DNA from: Gossypium raimondii
Lineage: Eukaryota; Streptophyta; Magnoliopsida; Malvales; Malvaceae
Direction: 5' to 3'
NCBI RefSeq assembly: GCF_025698545.1
Contig: NC_068569.1
Span: 16,802,001 to 16,866,000, forward strand
DNA: 64,000 bases
Within the stretch, counting starts at the first letter, position 1. Each line of letters opens with the position of its first letter. Shown in pieces: positions 27,720 through 38,697 of this stretch. The notes under the pieces were generated by a model. The model made no database searches. It was not told the origin of the DNA and saw only the letters and a list, made by a program, of their open reading frames with translations. A program made the position numbers and the translations under genes.

Positions 27720-28250
27720 ATATAAGGTGGCTAAACTATTAGTAAATTTAATTTTGGTTATTCAAGTTATAAAATAGTCAATAAACTATCTAAAAGTTTT
27801 AATTTAAGTCATTAGGGCTGTTAAAATCGTTATTGTATGATCTCTGTTCACACAATCTGCACTAATTGAAAGTTTTCATTCCTTTTCTCTTCTATAGTTC
27901 ATTTTTTTCATAAAACAACTTTAAGCGTCAATAGTTTGCAAATCAAAATCCAAACAATTTTCTCTTCAATTTCTGGCACTGACCCTCATATTGTCTTAAA
28001 CCTAATGTATGTTCTTTTACTCTTTGATAGATATTGATCTACCATACCAATTGTCGAAATGTCGCTTGGAGCTAGTTGGTCGGACTTTAAAAAAACTTAA
28101 CAACCTAATAGTAACTTAAATAAAAACTTTCGGATAATTCAACAATTTAAATAAAAAACTTTTGAATAGTTTAGTGGCCATTTTGTAACTTTTTAAAGTC
28201 GAGTGATCAAAATATAAGCTTACTAATAGTTTTGTGACTTTAGTGTAGTG
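27720..28250. mobile_element. Foldback MITE-like element, about 530 bp
   Basis: The left arm (GTGGCTAAACTATTAGTAAA, then GTTATAAAATAG and AATAAACTATCTAAAAGTTT) matches the reverse complement of the right arm (GTCACAAAACTATTAGTAAG, then GTTACAAAATGG and ACTAAACTATTCAAAAGTTT). The arms are about 110 bp and imperfect. The centre is unrelated and non-coding. Exact ends were not set. Confidence 0.65.
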
Positions 28251-28299
28251 TACTTTTTTTAATGAATCTTCTATATCTATATATAAATATAAAAAGAAA

Positions 28300-28665
28300 G
28301 GATAAATCTTAAAACTATACATCAACTTTGGTTTATCGTGCGCTTTTATATATAAACTTTAATTTTGTGCAATTTTATATAAGAAATTTTGATTTGATCT
28401 AATTCTCACAAATTATTAACACAATTATTGATATAGCTTCATTTGATGTTTATATATTGCATACACAAATATTTATATTTATCTAGTATAAAAATAAATT
28501 GGTATATTTATTTATTGAAATGTGTGTGATTAAATCAAAATTAAAGTTTGATGTATCCATTTGAATCGTAATCAAAGTCTCATGTGTATAATTACACCAA
28601 ATTAAAGTTAATGTATCAAATTGCATATTGAATTAAAATTTATGTATAATTTTAGAGATTTATCT
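28300..28665. mobile_element. Second foldback MITE-like element, about 365 bp
   Basis: GATAAATCTTAAAACTATACAT at the left pairs with the reverse complement of the right end (GATAAATCTCTAAAATTATACAT, each quoted approximately). Further matches inside include AACTTTAATTT. It lies almost directly after the element at 27720-28250. No coding sequence. Confidence 0.55.
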
Positions 28666-30094
28666 TGGAAAAAGAATCGTTGAATGCAAATATTCCCTAG
28701 CTAATGGCTCACTGTAATCTGGGAGTAATCTTCGGTTACAGAAATTAATTTGCCAAATTGGCAACTTCATAAAACATAACAACAGAAAGAACATGACATA
28801 ACTAAAAGTTAACAGGTCAAAAAGCATTTTTTTTACAGGTAGCACCTCTAAAACATTCTGATCTTGACCTTACTGTTTTCCAGACTAAACAGTGCAAGCT
28901 TGAAGAAGCAATTATTGTAACTGATTGTTCACATTTGCTGCAGACTCAGAAAAGGTCTGAACTCTGAACGAGGACATGAACATGAACATTCCAATTTCAC
29001 AACCGTGTTGATAAAAGGACAAAAAAGGCAACCAACATAAAAAAAAAATCTAAAGCCTAGAGCACAATCAACTATAGCTAGAATCCTCACAATCAACTGT
29101 CTCCATTGTCGATGATGGTACAGCCCTTTAATCAAGCGAGGAGGTCATTTCAACTCTTCCATTTTATCACACAAATGGAAGCGAAGATTAAGAGGGCTGC
29201 TAGCAAAACCTCAAAAAATGTAGTCTGCAATTAGTGGAGGCAATCTCCGAAAGTTTTTCTCGACTCAAAATAATGGTGTTTTAAGACTAAGTTACTATCT
29301 TACCTACTAAAAAGGGACCCTTTGCAACATAAATCACAACTCATTTTCCCTAAGAGTAATATAATAAGACCCAAAATATTGAAAAAGCAAAGGGGATTGG
29401 GGACCATCCACTGTGTAAGGTGGGAGGAGGGGCCAGACACCAAATGTCGTACACAACTCAATTCCAACCCCAACTCAATTATCCGTTGTCATTTGATATT
29501 TCTAGGGGACCATTGCTGGAAGGGACAAGGATTAGACCATTGTGGCTGAACCCCACCCTTGCCCTTATTGTGAGAGGAGTTGCCTTCAGCAATTGGCATA
29601 ACCCATATAATATCTGTCTTGATTATGAAAGCACACAATCGAAAGCAATACGTTCGGAAAATTATATTAACTCCTAAGCTCGCTTTTTTAAATCTAAAAG
29701 CTCAATCTTGTTTTGTTTAACTTCTTTCATATCACTTCCTTGCTTTTCGTTCCTCTCTTTTCTTCTTCTTCTGCTTCTTAAATCTCGGTTTGCTCGGATA
29801 AACACCATTATCATCAACTTCATCACCCTGACCCTGCAACTGCACATTCGTGTGTATAAGGGTTGTTTTTAGTAGTAAACTAATGGAAAATCATACTGGG
29901 TTAGTTGGTAAGTCTATACAATATAATCAGCCAGCTTATTACATTTTATTAAGTATTTCTAATATTTTATAGACATGGGCATATGAAAGGGGTGCAAAAA
30001 CAACTAAGTGAGCAAAAAGAAGACCAATCATATCTTTTGATAATAGTATAGTTGATTGTCCTAATTACTTCAAGCTTTAGAATGTTTTTCCTCA
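28666..30094. other. Downstream flank of the bHLH-MYC-N gene
   Basis: No complete gene is supported. It contains the possible terminal exon at 29732-29838 and presumably the 3' UTR of the minus-strand gene. The stretch 28860-29600 is less AT-rich than typical intergenic DNA here but has no recognisable coding pattern. Confidence 0.35.
29732..29838 (-). other. Possible alternative 3'-terminal exon, basic C-terminus
   Basis: After an acceptor-like TGCAG, the minus strand reads GQGDEVDDNGVYPSKPRFKK, then QKKKKREERKARK and a stop at 29734-29732. The acidic-then-basic composition looks like a protein C-terminus or nuclear signal. Its upstream exons would have to lie in the bHLH-MYC-N gene region, so it may be an alternative last exon of that gene. 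Confidence 0.3.
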
Positions 30095-31842
30095 TCAGCC
30101 TTTGAGAGGTCCAAATCCTAGTTCTACTACAGCATCATCTTGTAGCACTAAATTAGCTTTTACAGTTCTTGGCTTCTCCTCATCAGCAGCTTCCAATTGA
30201 TTTGAAGCTTCTATTTTTGTCTCAGCAATGGGAACTTCACCTAACGAACCTCCATTATCGGCCTTCCCTCTTTGGTGTGTATTGTTGGTGTGGTTGATGA
30301 TGTTTATTTCAGGAGGTTCGCTAACGCTATAAGATGGGATGACAGAAGGCAGCTTGGATAACAAAGCTCCAAGACTGCAAGACACAGTAGGAAGAAGGGG
30401 TGGAATTGACCAAAAGGGTGGTCCTATAATGCCATTTTGTGGGCTGTTCCAACCTAAGTTGATGGACTTGATTGCAGAATCCTCGGGTCTTTCGTCGATC
30501 AATCTTTTTGTTCCGCCAAACTGGGGTTTGTCATCAAGACAGATAGTGGTTGTTTCATGGTGTTCTGGCATCTGGTTATTTGGTTTAAGGGCGTACGGAT
30601 GTTGTTGAATCGGCAAGTATGGTCTTTGAATGGCGAATACACCAGGTATACTCTGGAGATAGCTGAATTTCCTCTGTATGCTGATCACCAGATTAAGATC
30701 TTCCACCATCTGAAAAACCCCATCACTCATTGACTGACTTAAAAGCCAAAAATAATATATCCAAAGAAAAAAAATGGAAAAAGAGAGAGAGACCTTGTCC
30801 AATGAACCAAGTTGAATGATCCCTTCTCTGACAGAAATGATGGCAATTGTCTGTAAATCAACAGAAACTTTAATGAGCTTTTGAATGGAACTACGGAAGC
30901 GGTTCTTACAGTTAGAATTCTCCTTTCACATTGTTTACTTTCTGTAGTTACCAACCTGAATGCCTGAATTGAACTGTGATGTCCATGCCTTTGGCTGCTG
31001 CATAAAGGTTAAAAAAAGAAACTGGTAAATCAGATTACAAGAAAATGTACATTCACTTATGAGGACAAAAGAAACTAGTAGACATGTTATCTTACAGGTT
31101 CAATAGACATATTCCAGGAGGAGATGAAGCCTGGATCATTTTCATTTGGGATTTCTTTATGCACCCATTTGTGACTGTTATCTGCTGCAATTTTCCCTAC
31201 TAATCTGTAATCAAGGTGCCATTAACTTCACCATTCAGGTCTTCAAATTGCTATAAGGAATTTTAACGATAATTAAAGTAATTCTCACCCTTCTCCATAG
31301 TTATAAACTTCATGTGACATTTTGAAGAAAATATCAGCTCCGAACCTTCCCTTTACATAACCACTTCCAGCACGCTCACATTCATAGAAATCACAAAACC
31401 CATCTTCCCATACAAGAATCCTATAACACAAAGCCATTCAAGAATTTAAAATTGAACAAAAATCAAACATGGCTTGTACAACAAAAAAGAGAAAAATAAC
31501 TGAGTTGACCAGTTTCTTTTGTTTCCTTTGGAACGATCAAGTGCACTCCCTCCATAATCCCACCTGCAAGAGAGCAATTTGATTACCTAGTGAACGTTAG
31601 CCAAATTTGTTATCACTTGATTTCGACATTAAAGACTCTGCTGAAGCGATCAACCATGTTGGCACTTGACATTTACTAGTAAGTTCTTACTTTGGTGGTG
31701 GATAATTTCGAGGCAGTATCCTCCAAAACACTGCATAAACCCACTTTGATGAAGAAGAAGAAGAAGAAGAATCTGAATATGAACACAAGCTCCGTAGCGT
31801 GTGCTGCAAGAGACAGTTAAGCATTGGAAGTCCAGCTTCCAT
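30095..31842 (-). CDS. bHLH-MYC N-terminal-domain protein (RSS3-like, 'WNK-related' family)
   Basis: The seven exons are 31842-31691, 31563-31510, 31420-31289, 31204-31096, 30997-30956, 30850-30794 and 30709-30095. All introns are GT-AG and the exons join to 386 residues. The start MEAGLPMLNCLLQHTLRSLC, a poly-Ser tract (a GAA microsatellite in exon 1), KWVYAVFWRILPRNYPPPKW and the later segments GEGLVGKIAADNSHKW, EIPNENDPGFISSWN and VVxDLNLVISIQRKF-like text match the plant family named serine/threonine-protein kinase WNK-related (At5g53900, At3g15240, At1g60060). Despite that name it has no kinase motifs; it carries the N-terminal domain of bHLH-MYC transcription factors, as in RSS3, and lacks the bHLH itself. 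A role in transcription complexes is inferred from RSS3. The gene looks intact. Confidence 0.88.
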
Positions 31843-33346
31843 TGTCACTCACAAAATTAGAGAGTGAGAAGAGAAAAGAAGAGAAGAGAGTTGCCAGCGG
31901 ACAAAGAGTCTTAGTTAAAGTTGCACATATAGAAGGCAAGAACAAAATAAAAGCATAGCCACATTCCAAACGCAGGACAGTTCAGTGTAAGCAACACGCT
32001 CCAATTAAAGTGATTTTTATGGAGGGACCGGTTTCATTTATGGTTTGATTCAATACTTGAAATGTCAGAGAAAGGACAGGTTTCAACACACTCAAAACCA
32101 AATTGTTGGCGAGTTTAATACACTCTCCCTACTAAGGGTAAGGACTTGGGGATGGGATTTCTTGAGCAGACAGGTTCCCCACGGAAGCTTCTTTAATTTT
32201 GTGTCTTTCCTTAAGAGAGCATAATGGACAAATATGAAACAGCATCAAACAGTTGGTTTTAATAATTCTGTTGATTAGGAAATGATAATGTCAAGAGTCT
32301 TTTTGTGGGATTATCTCACCATGCAAACTCCGGTAGTTTGCAACTGATAATCATAATACGAGGAATGAAGGCAATATGAGAATTGGGATCTTCTTTCTTT
32401 CCATTTTCCCGGAAACCAACCACCATCTTTTATTTTCTTGTATTTAGGATCTATTTCATTAAACTGAAAGCAAGAACATTCAATCAGATGGACTGAGCCA
32501 ATGCTTTATCAGCCTCAAATTGAAGTGCCAAAAAAGTCAAAGAAAAAGATTCCCCATTTGTGTTCTCGGATAGCTTGAAATTGCTAGATGACTTGCAGTT
32601 CATTTTGAAAATGTTTCTTCCACAAATATATAAGACAAGAATATACCCCATTGTAACAAATCTTTTGATTCTGAAAAGCTTCAAATGCTTTTCACAGCTA
32701 AAAATTACAGTTCATGTTCATTTTCAAATTAACAGGTTAAAAATAAATCCACAGTCTAAATGATGTGAAGATTATGCTACTGAACAGCTAGAAAACTTTT
32801 TAACATTTCTTCTTAGAAATTTATAATTGATTTTCTATGAAAGGCACTTCATTTGGTAACAACCCCAAGGAAAATAATGTGTTTGTTTAATTATAAAAGC
32901 CTTGCTTACCCTGAAATTAGAGCTATGATGAAGTATGAATCTATTTGAAGGGTTAAAGAAAGTGATGTCGCAACAAGCATTTCGAAACATCTTTGAAGTG
33001 TCCTTTTTTTTTTCTACTTTTATTCTAACAATATTCGATATCCCTATACATGTTTGTCCATCGTTGTAGTTGGATTGATACTAAAAGGTTGATTGATGGG
33101 TCTTATGAATCAATAATGCTAATGACAGGATTATTGACCTATCAACTTTTTAACCTTATAGCTGGCTATGTTAAATGGCCATGAACCTGAACCTGGCCCA
33201 ACATCCCAGTGGATGGAAAATGATACAAGTAATAGATCTTCAAGCAATAAAAAAATATCACTGTTCTGATATATGGAATCCAGGTTCTTATATGTCATAA
33301 CTACAGTGTTTCTCTAGTTCTAAGAGCCGAAAAAGTTTCAAGCTTC
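31843..33346. other. Upstream region of the bHLH-MYC-N gene
   Basis: Presumed 5' UTR and promoter on the left, then AT-rich intergenic DNA. I see no gene. Confidence 0.4.
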
Positions 33347-33811
33347 ATCTTCAGCAAGGTCATCCAAAATGGCATCTGCAAAGACCATAATGATAAATAT
33401 TGCAGGTTTCCGATTGAAGATTTGTGTTTTACTGAAGACAAATTCCTTTAGTTAGCCATGGTGCACCATCAATATAGCTAGTAAAGCAGTCAAGAAACCA
33501 CTTCATGCATTTTCTTAAAACTCTGGCAAATTATTACAGATGATCCAAAACGCTAACAAAGGTTTCAATTTCAAAGTCCTAAAACAAAAAGAAAAAAAAA
33601 AAAAAGAAAGAACAAATCTGAATAAAATCTTATTTATTATAACTTTCTGTAAATAAAAAAAAAAAGTGGTCCTCTACCAATCCTTTTTAATTACTGAGAG
33701 TGCTACATCATGCTTCATGAACACGATGAATACGTCCCACTCACCTTTTGCAATGTCCTGGTGTAGCGCATCAACTTGTTTAACTGGACTCCATTCACAT
33801 TGCTGCGCTCC
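33347..33811 (-). other. Possible small spliced gene or decayed exons
   Basis: On the minus strand an ATG at 33811 opens MERSNVNGVQLNKLMRYTRT, then LQK, followed by a good donor (AAG|GTGAGT at 33743/33742). Downstream, after TTTGCAG at about 33383, a short stretch reads DAILDDLAEDEA and a stop. The two pieces do not share a reading phase if joined directly, so an exon may be missing or one piece may be chance. No family is recognised. Confidence 0.2.
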
Positions 33812-35693
33812 ATCAAAAAAGAAAATTTACCCACTGTAATTTACATATAGCTGCCGCGATATGTTGGTTGAAAGACGGGAGAGTGATTCAAAGTGAGACA
33901 GGAAGTTAATGGTTTTTCATTCAGAAATTGAAGTAATAATTGCAGAGGATATTGGATCAAGTTGAATAGGGGTGGTGGCATGCACGGTGGGGGCAGGTAA
34001 AAAGATTGACAGCTACAATTAGTAAGGCAAAAGAACATCCCAACTCTTTCTAAAAGGACATTTAAGGCCATGGCCCTGCCCTCTCCACTCCTACAATTAT
34101 CACTCCTTTCCTTGCCTTGCCTTTGCCTTGCCTTTCATTATCTCTTTGGATTGAACAGTCCAACAACCCACCTCTCATTGTTGCAAACCCACTGTCCTAA
34201 ATCTCATCAGAAGTATGACTCCACCAAAAAAAGATTTTTACTATTTTTTAACCTCATTCTCTATGTTCCTATGCACTGCCACACACTTTACTGAAAAATT
34301 TGTTAGTCGCTTACTATCACTAATTGACCACCACAATTTAAAGCTTCAACAGGTTTAAGGTTGCACCAGGATGTAAAGGATATGCCAAGCTTAAGTACTT
34401 ATAACAAAATAAGTAATAACCTTTCCTACTGTAGAAATGGTTGTGATTCCAGCTAAAGCGTACCTGCCCAAATCTTTTGTTGACTTTATAAAATATATAG
34501 ACCGGGACTTGGGTTTCTTTTAATTATACTCAAAATCTGCAAGTTTTTCAATGTCATGAATGCTTAATTTCCAACCTAGGTCCACCTCTGCATATGATCA
34601 AATAGAGCCAAAATAATATACTAATAAAGAAACTAAACCTCAGCAGCACCAGACAAAACTGTGTTTGTGCCCAATGCCTAAGCAGCATCTTTGGGTATCA
34701 ATAAAAGCGACCATTCATTAAAGAAAGGATGTAGAAACGTAGAATTAAATGCTGGGGAAGTTCCAAAATTTGTAGTTTTATGGTATCTACAATGCTTTAC
34801 AGAGTATTCGAATTTCATCAAATAACAAACTCCAGCTATTCATGATGGACTACAGTGCTTTATTTTCTCCTACATGCAGCAGTTTTTTCTTTTCTTTGAA
34901 AGAAATGACCTATCACATACTTAGAAAAGTTGCTTCTCTCGTGGAGAAATTCCATTGAAAGTGGTATTAAAAACTCAATAACATCTTAAAGACTTGAACA
35001 TTAAATGGTGTAACCTACCTGGGTCCTGGAGCCTCCCGTTTGGGGGGTAGATAAGACTAGAGCCACTTCCACTCCAATTTACAACAGCTCAAAACAGAGA
35101 AAGAACCGCAATGACTTGAAACTACGTACAAGGATGCAATTATAACAGCTACAAGTACTTGAAAGGAAAAAACATCTCCAAAGGCAAGATAAGGATTATT
35201 AAATGATTACTTTAGAACGATGTTGATTCGGGAACTTGCTTTCACTGGGATGAGGGGGGGGGGAGATGAGTTATACTAGTGTATCTAAAATTTATAGATG
35301 GTTCATAAATGTCACCTCATAGTAGTAAATCATTTAACAGGGGCTGCGAGATGTCAAATCGAATGAAAATTTTGTGCAGAAAAATAGGACACTGTTGTCT
35401 GGTTGACAGATCATGGAACATGGCTTATAGGTAACCGCTTAATTCTTTTTGACCTCGAAATCTAGCAGCCTAGCTTGAGCCAATGGCAATATAGGCTGAG
35501 GAGAAGTGATAGCAAAGTATTGGGCTTTTCTAGCTTTTTTTCAGCCCAGACAAGAATGGCCGAACTCCGAAAGAAACCGCACAGATATCCGATTAAACTT
35601 AGGCCCAATGGCAACTTTCAGCCCGGATTTTTTGTTGAGACTTTAACACAAGTACACAACTATGGAAATTTGTAGAGTATATGAATATATTTT
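33812..35693. other. Intergenic DNA
   Basis: No gene is supported. It holds a pure G run at 35254-35263. A donor-like site follows PPNGRLQDP-like text at about 35020-35060 on the minus strand, too little to call an exon. Confidence 0.35.
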
Positions 35694-36112
35694 GCCTTTT
35701 CAACTTGATAAAAAAAATTATTTTAGCTTTTTATTTAATTTTTTGTTTTAATTTTTAGATTTATGTTGCTTATCAATTTATTCCAAAATGGATGGAAAAA
35801 TTAATTTGTTGACATGTATTGTCACATAAGCAATTAATTAATTTTTTAAAATTAAAAAATTAATAAAAAATGTACAAATTATTTTAAAAAATAAAAATAT
35901 TAAAAATTATATAAAAAATTAAATACTTTTTAATTTTTAAAAGGTTAACATGGCATACACCTAGGCTACCACCTGGGTGCCATGTCAGTAAAGTTAACAT
36001 CCGTCAACTTTTTTCATCCATTTTGGGTGATTTAACAATTCAAGTTTAAAGGCTAAAAGAAACAAAAAATAAAATAGAGTGCTAAAATAATTTTTTTTGT
36101 AAAGTTGGAGGA
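35694..36112. mobile_element. Foldback MITE-like element, about 420 bp
   Basis: The left arm CTTTTCAACTTGATAAAAAA, then TTATTTTAGC, matches the reverse complement of the right arm (CCTCCAACTTTACAAAAAAA, then TTATTTTAGC). Both continue with a TTTTTGTTT stretch. The centre is non-coding. Confidence 0.6.
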
Positions 36113-36134
36113 CCAAATCAGTCATTATGCCTAT

Positions 36135-36605
36135 AAAATATAAGCATAATGTCAAAATTAGCCCTTAATGTTTACATATTTTATTAATTTGGTCCTTTTT
36201 TTCGATCTAAATTTGGCGCAACGTTTTTTTAAAAAAAAGTTGAATTTGGCTATTAACCTTTCGAAAAGAGTTGAATTGTTGTTTTTTTAATGAAAATGCT
36301 AACTAAAATATTAAATCTATGAACTTGACAGCCAACATGGCAATCCGTACATGTGTTTCGTACTAATTTTTTTAAAATTTTAAATTATTTGTTGACGTGA
36401 CTTATAATTTAAATAATGTCATGTCAACATGAAGTACATGTGGACTATCACGCGAGTTACCATGCCAATATCATTGAAAATTTAATGATTTAAGTAGGGT
36501 TTTCGCTAAAAAAACGAATTTACTTTATTTAAAAAGTATTAATGATCAAAGCTAAAAAAAATAATGACTAAATTAACAAAATATATAAATATTAAAAGGC
36601 GCTCC
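36135..36605. mobile_element. Foldback MITE-like element, about 470 bp, next to the previous one
   Basis: The left arm (GTTTACATATTTTATTAATTTGGTC, quoted approximately) pairs with the reverse complement of the right arm (ATTTATATATTTTGTTAATTTAGTC). Internal matches also flank a core that mentions ATTTTCAATGATATTGGCATGG. Only about 20 bp separate it from the element at 35694-36112. Confidence 0.6.
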
Positions 36606-37397
36606 GGCATATCTATCAACTAGAAATGGTATCATTTAACATATGTGGTAGTAGATTGAAAAAAAAAACATATGTGGTAGTAGTTAATTTAGAATTGATG
36701 ATAAGTGCAATAAGCTCTTCTCCAGGAATAATAATATATTTCCTTGGTCAATGATGCCAATTTTATTTGAAGATAAGGGAACTTTGGACGAGTTAATGCC
36801 TACCAACACCCCTCAATCGACAAACAAAACTGAGTTGAGTTGGCATGCTGTTTTTGACAATATGGCCATTGACTTCCCCCGTTGGAACGAGTTTACCCGA
36901 AACGCTTCATTGTCAACTTTGGAGGAGGAAGATAACAAGCAACTGCACCCTTTCACCCGTTGACTTTCCCCGCTTTGCGACTTGCAATAGGATTTAATCA
37001 TTAAATGGTTATATTTGTAATTGTGAGTTCAATGGTGTTCTTGTTTTTTTAAACTTTCCTGTTGAGGGTTTATTAATACTAAAGTTTACTACATTAGGCA
37101 TTTTTTAATCTTTCATGCAGTGGAGATGCTTCTTCTCAATTAACTCCTCATAGCACTCGTTTATCCTACACGCTTTGTTGGCTTTTCCCATGAAAAGCGC
37201 CCCTTGGTTAATATTTAATACAACTAACATGAATGACCAAAACAGTTTCGTCAACCCTTAGCCAAAGGAGGTTATTTCCTCCAACCCCTATAAATATATA
37301 TACCAGTAGTAGGAAGTCGTACATTTTATATTTTCATACTAAAACGCAGGGTTCGGTTCAGTTCAGTTCAGGATACAGTAGTTTCATACTTGCATTC
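36606..37397. promoter_or_regulatory. Upstream region and promoter of the C2-domain gene
   Basis: A TATAAATA box lies at 37289-37296, 102 bp before the start codon. An open stretch at 36751-36963 (MMPILFEDKGTLDELMPTNT..) has no recognisable domain and is not called. Confidence 0.5.
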
Positions 37398-38697
37398 ATG
37401 TCGATCTCTGGAATCCATGGCCTGCCTTTAGAGGTTACAGGTATGATGCATATGATTTACCTTGTTTCCCAATCGGCATTGCTATTAGCTTCTTATATTC
37501 TCATATCACTTTGCAGTTGTTGGATGTTACAACTTGGAAGACAAAGAATGGGTATCAAGGCAGGATCCTTATGTTTGTCTTGAATATGGGAGTGCCAGGT
37601 ACCGAACCAAAACCTGCACAGGTAAATTAATCCGTCTCTCTTTGGTGTTCGGTTTGCTAATTAAGCATATGACAGCAAAGTCAACATTTTGCTTCGAGTA
37701 ATAAAGGTCGTAAGTCAACGAATGTTGTTAGATGGAGGGAAGAACCCTACTTTCCAAGAGAAGTTCATTTTCACACTCATTGAAGGGCTAAGGGAGTTGA
37801 ATGTGGCGGTTTGGAACAGCAACACTCTGGTTGCTGATGATCTTATTGGCACTGGAAGGTAAACCTCACTCTATACTGATTTAATTCAGACCTAATACAA
37901 AGTCCCTAAACTCTTAAACCAGTTGTTGCGTACTTCACAGGATTCAACTCCACAAAGTTCTTTCCCAGGGTTTTGAAGATTGCAACTGGCCTCTTCAAAG
38001 CAAAACCGGCAGGTTAAATGGAAGCTTGTGTATAGGGTTTATAACCATGTCAAATTTACATCTCTGATAGATTTCTTTTGGTACAGGCATTCAGGAGAAG
38101 TCAGACTCATAATGCATTACCCCAATGCCCAAGTAAGTTCCATATATATTTGTAAAATCCTATTGAATAATGCAAACACAAATATAAACCTGATCAAGTA
38201 ACCATGGTTTTCAATTGTAGCAACCCCAAAAGTTCAAGACAAAAGGAGCTCCATCGTTTCCTGAATATGCACCATCAGCCCCCTTCACCCAGGTCTTACC
38301 ATACAGTCATCCACCAGCAGCACTGTATCCGAGTACGATGCCATATGCAACCCCTCCATTGTCTTACAATTCATATCCTCCGCCTAGTACAGCAACGTAT
38401 CCACCATCTCCATACGCTGGTTATCCTCCACAGGCCCCTCCTGCGAGCTATCCTCCACAAGTATACCCACCTCCCCCTCAGCCTTCAACTTATTATCCAC
38501 CAGGTACATTTTTGTTAGCTATAATACTTGCGCACTTTGTCTTTCTAAGCTGATACGAATCCCTAAAAGTAAAAATATTTTCAAGAGCTTGAAGCTTATC
38601 CCATTCTCATGTTTTTGTCTGTTGCTTTATCTGAATTCTTTTTTTATGGTTGCTTGCTGCAGCACCGACTGCAAGCTATCCTCCGCCGCCCTATTGA
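37398..38697 (+). CDS. C2-domain protein with Pro/Tyr-rich C-terminal tail
   Basis: The seven exons are 37398-37440, 37517-37621, 37732-37858, 37941-38012, 38087-38132, 38221-38503 and 38663-38697, joining in frame to 236 residues with GT-AG introns. The N-terminal half is a single C2 domain: LEDKEWVSRQDPYVCLEYGS, then NPTFQEKFIFTLIEG and LNVAVWNSNTLVADDLIGTG, with Asp residues in the loops where C2 domains bind calcium and acidic phospholipids. The C-terminal half is rich in Pro, Tyr and Ser with repeated YPP units (SYPPQVYPPPPQPSTYYPP). This architecture is like the SRC2 and C2/proline-rich proteins of plants, which are membrane-associated and linked to stress signalling. The precise role is not known. 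The gene looks intact. Confidence 0.88.
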
